Positions 59,082-64,000 of a stretch of 64,000 nt of DNA are shown piece by piece (positions within the stretch are counted from its first letter, which is position 1; the number at the start of each line of letters is the position of its first letter). The notes under the pieces are model-generated. The model was not told the origin of the DNA, made no database searches, and was given only the letters and a program-made list of their open reading frames with translations. The stretch spans positions 912,501 through 976,500 of the forward strand of contig NZ_CP152002.1 of NCBI RefSeq assembly GCF_038595055.1, in the 5' to 3' direction. This DNA comes from Paenibacillus sp. FSL R7-0345 (GTDB taxonomy: Bacteria > Bacillota > Bacilli > Paenibacillales > Paenibacillaceae). The position numbers and the translations under genes are program-made.

Positions 59082-59977
59082 ACGGAAACAAGCTGAGCCT
59101 GCAGCATAAACGCTCTTTGCTGGGAATTGCTTTTATAACACCATGGCTGCTCGGATTTATATTCCTGTTCGCAGCACCGCTGCTGCGGTCCATCCAATTC
59201 AGCTTCAGTAAATTAACCGTTGATCCTTCGGGCTTTACGCTGGACGGAGTGGGCTGGGCTAATTTCAACAATGCTCTGTTTGTCGATGCAACCTTCAACC
59301 GCGTCCTGACCGAATCGGTCTGGGATATGGTGCTGAATGTGCCAATGATCCTGTTCTTCAGCCTGTTCTCCGCAACGCTGCTGAACCAGAAGTTCAGGGG
59401 AAGAATCGTCGCCCGGGCCATCTTTTTTCTGCCGGTTATTCTGGCCTCCAATGCCATATCGGCAGCAGAAGCTTCGGGGCTGATCAATCTGGTCGGTGAT
59501 GCAACCGCGGTGAATGAACTGGGCCAATCAGGCTCCCAGTACAATGTCATGTCCATGGTGATGATTCTGAGCGATATCGGTCTGCCGCTGTCGTTCGTGG
59601 ACTACATTGTGGATGCCATTCTGCGGATCTATGAGATTATAACCAGCTCGGGTGTGCAGATTCTGATTTTCCTTGCTGCACTGCAGTCCGTTCCCGGAGC
59701 GATGTATGAGGTTGCGAAGATTGAAGGGGCGACCGCCTATGAATCCTTTTGGAAAATCACGTTCCCGCTCGTGAGTCCGCTTATCCTGACTAATGTAATC
59801 TATACAATCATCGACTCCTTCTCGGGCAGTGCGGTAACGAAAATGATCTTCACAACGGCGTTCACCACCCAGAACTTCGGGCTGAGTGCGGCGATGTCCT
59901 GGATCTATACGGTGATCATAAGCATCATCCTGGTCATAGTGGGCTATGTGCTGTCCAAACGGGTGCATTACAACTGA
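59078..59977 (+). CDS. sugar ABC transporter permease, pair 2 (MalF type)
   Basis: A 299-residue membrane protein with six predicted transmembrane segments and the coupling motif EVAKIEGATAYESFWKITFP near residue 210. Start and DUF5696 stop overlap as ATGA, so expression is coupled. It differs clearly from the pair-1 permease, including a longer periplasmic loop (about 125-165), so it is not a recent duplicate. Confidence 0.93.
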   Translation: MNGNKLSLQHKRSLLGIAFITPWLLGFIFLFAAPLLRSIQFSFSKLTVDPSGFTLDGVGWANFNNALFVDATFNRVLTESVWDMVLNVPMILFFSLFSATLLNQKFRGRIVARAIFFLPVILASNAISAAEASGLINLVGDATAVNELGQSGSQYNVMSMVMILSDIGLPLSFVDYIVDAILRIYEIITSSGVQILIFLAALQSVPGAMYEVAKIEGATAYESFWKITFPLVSPLILTNVIYTIIDSFSGSAVTKMIFTTAFTTQNFGLSAAMSWIYTVIISIILVIVGYVLSKRVHYN

Positions 59978-59999
59978 TTCATGCAAAGGAGGATACGGC

Positions 60000-61004
60000 A
60001 TGCAGTCCCCGCAAGCTGTCCGTAAAGAAGCTCAGCATTACAGAATCCAGAAGGTGAGAGGCAGGGCAGTCGATATCCTGTACGCATTGTTCCGTTATGC
60101 GCTGGTAATAGGGATATCCTTCATCATTATTTATCCGCTGCTGATGAAGTTCTCCATTGCCTTCAAGGATAAGGCGGATATATATAACCCGACGATTTAT
60201 ATGATTCCCGTCCATTTCACGATGGACAATATCCGGATGGCAATGCAGATCCTGGATTACTTCCCGCTGCTCGGCAATACGCTGCTGTTCGTTGTCGTGA
60301 CGACCCTGCTGACCACGGCCTCCTGTGCCCTGGCGGGGTACGGCTTTGCCAGATTTAACTTTCCGGGAAGCAACCTTCTGTTCGCACTGGTCATTCTGAC
60401 ATTGCTGGTGCCGACCAGCACACTGATGGTGCCGATGTACCTGCATTTCAGAAGCTTCGACATTCTGGGGATCATTCATCTGATCACCGGCAAGTCCGGG
60501 CTTAACCTGCTTAATACGTACTGGCCTTCCATTATTACCTCGGCAACCGCGATCGGTCTGAAGGCCGGCCTCTTTATCTATATCTTCCGCCAGTTTTTCA
60601 AGGGGATGCCGAAGGAGATTGAAGAAGCAGCCCTGATCGACGGCGCGGGCGGCGTAAAAACGTTCCTGCGGATCATGCTGCCCAATGCGGTCTCGCCGAT
60701 GATCACAGTCATCCTGTTCTGCTTCGTGTGGCAATATAATGATACCTTTTTTACTTCGCTCTTTATGAGTGAGCTGGCGCTGATGCCTACCAAGGTAAGC
60801 TCGCTGGCGGCTCAGGCCAATGCCCTGATTCCGGGTATGCTGGGGGCAGGCGGGGGCGGGTCGGCGGTTAAGGCTGATCCAAACCACGTAGCCATGATTA
60901 TTGACACCGGCATTCTGCTGGCCATTATTCCGCTGATTCTGCTGTATCTGGTTGTACAGCGGTATTTTGTGGAGAGTGTGGAGCGGAGCGGCATTATCGG
61001 ATAA
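60000..61004 (+). CDS. sugar ABC transporter permease, pair 2 (MalG type)
   Basis: A 334-residue membrane protein, longer than usual (about 280). It has six predicted transmembrane segments, the motif EEAALIDGAGGVKTFLRIML near residue 215, and an unusual Gly/Ala-rich loop near 280-295 (MLGAGGGGSAVKADPNH). The ATG at 60000 follows AAGGAGG. It forms the second channel pair with the preceding permease. A terminator follows before the glucanase gene. Confidence 0.92.
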   Translation: MQSPQAVRKEAQHYRIQKVRGRAVDILYALFRYALVIGISFIIIYPLLMKFSIAFKDKADIYNPTIYMIPVHFTMDNIRMAMQILDYFPLLGNTLLFVVVTTLLTTASCALAGYGFARFNFPGSNLLFALVILTLLVPTSTLMVPMYLHFRSFDILGIIHLITGKSGLNLLNTYWPSIITSATAIGLKAGLFIYIFRQFFKGMPKEIEEAALIDGAGGVKTFLRIMLPNAVSPMITVILFCFVWQYNDTFFTSLFMSELALMPTKVSSLAAQANALIPGMLGAGGGGSAVKADPNHVAMIIDTGILLAIIPLILLYLVVQRYFVESVERSGIIG

Positions 61005-61021
61005 AACGGCTTCATGAAAAG

Positions 61022-61060
61022 AATGCTGGAGAGCTGCTTCGCTGCCTCCGGCATTTTTTT
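61022..61060 (+). terminator. intrinsic terminator after the second permease pair
   Basis: AATGCTGGAG (61022-61031) pairs with CTCCGGCATT (61046-61055), ten pairs with one T-G, and runs into eight T. The glucanase gene downstream must therefore rely on read-through or its own promoter. Confidence 0.85.
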
Positions 61061-61068
61061 AAATATAC

Positions 61069-61110
61069 AGAAACGGATCCTGTCCTGTTTAGGACGGCGT
61101 AGCCGTTTCT
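61069..61110. repeat. dispersed palindromic repeat, copy 2
   Basis: AGAAACGG (61069-61076) pairs with CCGTTTCT (61103-61110), with inner pairing of GTCC with GGAC, and is followed by ACTTGC, as in the copy at 42785-42828. It lies just upstream of the ribosome site of the glucanase gene. Confidence 0.8.
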
Positions 61111-61133
61111 ACTTGCAGGAAAGGGTGCGTACA

Positions 61134-63056
61134 ATGAAAAATAAACATCTTTTCAGTCTGATCGTCCTGCTGCTGGCGGCTGCTCTGGCCTTGCCAGCAC
61201 CGCTTGTTCACGCCAAGGCAGGGGATACTCCGCTGCAGGCTTATGTGGAAGCGTTGGGTCCCGGCTGGAACATGGGTAACACCTTTGAAGCCAGCGGGGA
61301 TGAGACCTCCTGGGGCAACCCGCCTGTAACCAAGGCTTTTATTGAGCAGCTTGCCGCCGAGGGCTACAAGACGATCCGCCTTCCCATTACCTGGAGGCAC
61401 CGGATGGGGGATGCCCCGGACTATGCCATTGATCCGGCCTTCATGGCGCGTATTCAGGAGGTGGTTGACTGGTCGCTGGAAGCGAAAATGCATGTGATGA
61501 TCAACCTCCACCACGATTCCAACTGGATTATGAACATGGCGTCAGAGCATGATGAAGTGATGGCCAGATTTAATGCCGCCTGGACGCAGATTGCCGGCCA
61601 TTTCAAGGCATATCCGGATACGCTGATGTTCGAGAGCGTCAACGAACCGCGTTACTCGGATGACTGGAGCAAGGATGAGCCTGAATATTTCACGATGCTG
61701 GATGAGCTGAACGTCTCCTTCCACAGCATTGTCCGCAGCTCCGGCGGCAACAACGGCAAGCGTCCGCTCGTGCTCTCTACACTGACTGCCGCCCCGACCG
61801 AGGCCAGGCTGCTGGAGCTGTCCAAGACGATAACGAAGCTTCAGGACAAGCGGCTGATTGCAACATTCCATTACTACGGCTATTATCCGTTCAGTGTAAA
61901 CACAGCAGGCACTACAACCTTTGATGATACCGCCAGGCAGGATTTGATTCAGGCCTTCGACCGGGCGTACGACATCTTTACGTCCAAAGGCATTCCCGTT
62001 ATCGTCGGCGAATACGGCCTGCTGGGCTTTGATAAATCACTGGAGACGGTGCAGCATGGCGAGATTCTGAAGTTTTTTGAGTACATCGGCTATTATGCCA
62101 GGGAGAAAAAAATGCCGCTGCTGCTGTGGGACAACGGACAGCACTTCGACAGACGAACCTTCAAATGGGTGGATGAGGAGCTGCATCAGGTGATGGTGCA
62201 GGGCTGGAAGGGGCGTTCCTCCAATGCGCAAAGCGATTCGGTTTACATTAAAAAAGACTCGACGCCGCAGGATACCGCGCTGGAGTTGAACCTGAACGGC
62301 AATGTCTTCAAAGAGCTGCTGGCCGGTGACAAGGTGCTTACGGAGGGTACGGACTATAGGCTAGAGGGAGAGCGGTTAATCCTTACCTCTGAACTGCTGA
62401 AGAGCCTGCTCACAGAGGAATACGGAGTGAATGCGGTATTGACCGCAAAATTTAGTAGCGGAGCTGACTGGCCCATAAAGCTGATTCGCTATGACACTCC
62501 TGTTCTGCGAAGCTCGCAGGGGCCGCAAGGAATCTATTCCCTGCCGGTCCTGTTTAACGGGGACAGCCTGGCTACCCTTGAAGCAGTCTATACCGCAGGC
62601 GGCAATGCCGGCCCGGATGAGTGGACCCCGTTCAAAGAATATATCCGCCATTTCTATCCGGACTACAAAACTGGCGAAATCAAGTTCACGGATGACTTCT
62701 GGGGCGGGGTGAAGGACGGGGAGATGCAGCTGCGGATGCATTTCCGCAGCGGCGAAATTGTTCCTTATACGATAACCAAGGAAGGCTTCTCGATTATCGG
62801 TGTGTCTGCTGAGGATGCATTGGCCGGGGTGGCAGTACAGCCGGCAGGACAACCGTCAGAGGCTCCTGAGATTTCTGCTAAGCCGGAGGAGTCAGCCGTT
62901 CCCGCACTTTCACCTGCCGGAGAGGAAGGTGGTTCTTCGCCTGGAATCGGTGGCAGCAAGCTGACCATGATAATAGTAGTTATAACGGGTCTGGTTGTCC
63001 TGGCAGCGGCTGGGATCTATTGGGGTAGAAGAGGAAAACGGAAGCGCGGCAGATGA
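61134..63056 (+). CDS. GH5 endoglucanase-type enzyme with CBM_X2 module and membrane anchor
   Basis: A 640-residue exported GH5 enzyme that should cut beta-1,4-glucan or a related mixed glycan. A signal peptide (about 1-26) leads to the GH5 barrel (LGPGWNMGNTFEA). The acid/base glutamate is in LMFESVNEPRYSDD near residue 170 and the nucleophile in VIVGEYGLLGFD near 293. A CBM_X2-like module (about 365-460; DSTPQDTALELNLNGN) and a further domain follow. A Pro/Glu/Ser-rich linker and a C-terminal membrane segment (MIIVVITGLVVLAAAGIYWG) with a basic tail suggest surface attachment without LPXTG. The ATG at 61134 follows GGAAAGG. Confidence 0.92.
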   Translation: MKNKHLFSLIVLLLAAALALPAPLVHAKAGDTPLQAYVEALGPGWNMGNTFEASGDETSWGNPPVTKAFIEQLAAEGYKTIRLPITWRHRMGDAPDYAIDPAFMARIQEVVDWSLEAKMHVMINLHHDSNWIMNMASEHDEVMARFNAAWTQIAGHFKAYPDTLMFESVNEPRYSDDWSKDEPEYFTMLDELNVSFHSIVRSSGGNNGKRPLVLSTLTAAPTEARLLELSKTITKLQDKRLIATFHYYGYYPFSVNTAGTTTFDDTARQDLIQAFDRAYDIFTSKGIPVIVGEYGLLGFDKSLETVQHGEILKFFEYIGYYAREKKMPLLLWDNGQHFDRRTFKWVDEELHQVMVQGWKGRSSNAQSDSVYIKKDSTPQDTALELNLNGNVFKELLAGDKVLTEGTDYRLEGERLILTSELLKSLLTEEYGVNAVLTAKFSSGADWPIKLIRYDTPVLRSSQGPQGIYSLPVLFNGDSLATLEAVYTAGGNAGPDEWTPFKEYIRHFYPDYKTGEIKFTDDFWGGVKDGEMQLRMHFRSGEIVPYTITKEGFSIIGVSAEDALAGVAVQPAGQPSEAPEISAKPEESAVPALSPAGEEGGSSPGIGGSKLTMIIVVITGLVVLAAAGIYWGRRGKRKRGR

Positions 63057-63176
63057 TACGACGGAGTTTTGTTACGGGGACGGAGTATGCCCTTTGGGCT
63101 ATGCCTGATTCAAACGGCTTGAAGCGGGGCTATGGTATAGTAAGTACTAACTTATATCTTACATAGGAGGCCTCCC

Positions 63177-64000
63177 ATGCTGAAATCATTGCAAGCCATT
63201 GAAGCTTACCGCGAAGGCCGGCTGCAGCCTTCGGCCGGACCGGCATGGCTGAATCTTATTGTGTCAGCCGAGATGCCGATCGTTAACCTGGAGCGGGTGG
63301 AATCGCTGCAGGAGCTGGATCAGCGCAATCCCGTGCTGGACTATGTGGAACGGAGTCTCAGTCTGCTTGACAGCCTGCAATTGTCTTACTGGATTAAGGA
63401 GCTGGCCGAGGAGACGCTGATCTGGTCGGAGACGGCCAAGGGCGGCACCCCGCGCCAGCGCCGGAAATGGCAGGAGGAGGGCATCAACTGCTTTGCCCAT
63501 AATATAGGCTCCGCCCAGCTATACTGGCAGCACAACGCAGGGGAGACGTTTGATGTAACCGGAAGGCCGCAGGCATCTGCTCTCAGGGCGGCGGGTGTAG
63601 CGCAGGCGGAAACGCTGGTCATTGTACACCGGCTGATCGAGACGCACGGGCTGCTCGGCCAGCAGATCCGCGGCGAGGTTCCGCCGGAGGTCAACCAGCC
63701 GCTGGCTGCCATTGCCGAGGAAGGGCTGCTGACCGCAGATGAGCTGGAACGGCTGCTGTTTGCGCTGAACCACTGCATCATCGGTGCAGTCTCGCCGGTG
63801 CTGTGGCAGGATGTGCGCAGCGAGATCATGGAGCTGATCGCGGTCGTCGCATCCGGCGAGCCGGCTGAGCCGCTGCCGATGAAGGAGCGGCTGCGGCGCA
63901 TGCGGTCCGGCCCGATCCTCCGCGGGGAGGATTTTGCAGCGGAATGGGGCCGTCTGGAGCAGGAGGGGCTGCCTGCAGAAATGCTTGAAGAGCTGCAGCC
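63177..64000 (+). CDS. unrecognised protein, truncated by the window end
   Basis: A soluble protein of at least 274 residues that I do not recognise. It begins MLKSLQAIEAYREGRLQPSA after a strong AGGAGG and has no signal peptide or membrane segment in the visible part. It is rich in helices with Leu, Glu and Arg (ELAEETLIWSETAKG, RQRRKWQEEGIN, ALNHCIIGAVSPVLW). The frame stays open to 64000, so the C-terminus lies outside. It is 120 bases downstream of the glucanase and has normal codon use for the region. No link to the glycan cluster is evident. Confidence 0.85.
   Translation, partial: MLKSLQAIEAYREGRLQPSAGPAWLNLIVSAEMPIVNLERVESLQELDQRNPVLDYVERSLSLLDSLQLSYWIKELAEETLIWSETAKGGTPRQRRKWQEEGINCFAHNIGSAQLYWQHNAGETFDVTGRPQASALRAAGVAQAETLVIVHRLIETHGLLGQQIRGEVPPEVNQPLAAIAEEGLLTADELERLLFALNHCIIGAVSPVLWQDVRSEIMELIAVVASGEPAEPLPMKERLRRMRSGPILRGEDFAAEWGRLEQEGLPAEMLEELQ

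Overview
The window looks like chromosome from a Paenibacillus-type Gram-positive bacterium. This is inferred from strong GGAGG ribosome-binding sites with frequent GTG and TTG starts, several carbohydrate ABC transporters of the CUT1 type without their own ATPase, a YesM/YesN two-component pair, CcpA-like and PerR-like operators, and many short tandem-repeat arrays between genes. No rRNA, tRNA, CRISPR array or phage was seen. The only mobile element is one IS3-family insertion sequence.

Layout. 1-12.3 kb: a WYL-domain regulator, a catalase with a perfect PerR box, an alpha-glucan phosphorylase with a cre-like site, ribokinase, type I dehydroquinate dehydratase, an OmpR-type two-component system with two PepSY proteins, a MerR/TipA-type regulator and a KapD-like exonuclease. 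12.6-18.1 kb: a small unknown protein followed by a giant DUF4132 protein. 18.1-20.0 kb: an eight-unit array of 51-bp repeats split in the middle by the IS3-family element. 20.0-33.3 kb: a locus that fits galactomannan or manno-oligosaccharide use. A minus-strand operon (binding protein, two permeases, YesM kinase, YesN regulator, spermidine-synthase-like protein) faces plus-strand genes for a GH2 beta-mannosidase and a GH36 alpha-galactosidase. A cre-like site lies at the transporter promoter, and repeat arrays flank the enzyme genes.

33.3-41.3 kb: a second repeat array, an MpsC/DUF2294 protein, then a compact purine-salvage operon: PotD-like binding protein, nucleoside hydrolase, two PotB/PotC-like permeases, PotA-like ATPase and adenine deaminase. 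A terminator-type hairpin sits in its leader. 41.3-46.5 kb: repeat-rich spacer, a CYTH-domain protein, threonine synthase, a Gfo/Idh/MocA oxidoreductase and a radical-SAM protein.

46.6-63.1 kb: a LacI regulator faces a large gene cluster, the most unusual part of the window. It contains two different solute-binding proteins (one lipoprotein, one 986-residue protein with two sandwich-like N-terminal modules), two separate permease pairs, and between the pairs an NHL-propeller protein, a Yip1-type membrane protein and an 859-residue DUF5696 protein. It ends with a GH5 glucanase that carries a CBM_X2-like module and a C-terminal membrane segment. No ATPase is encoded in the cluster. I read it as a surface-attached glycan capture, cutting and import apparatus; that is inference. 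The window ends inside an unrecognised gene.
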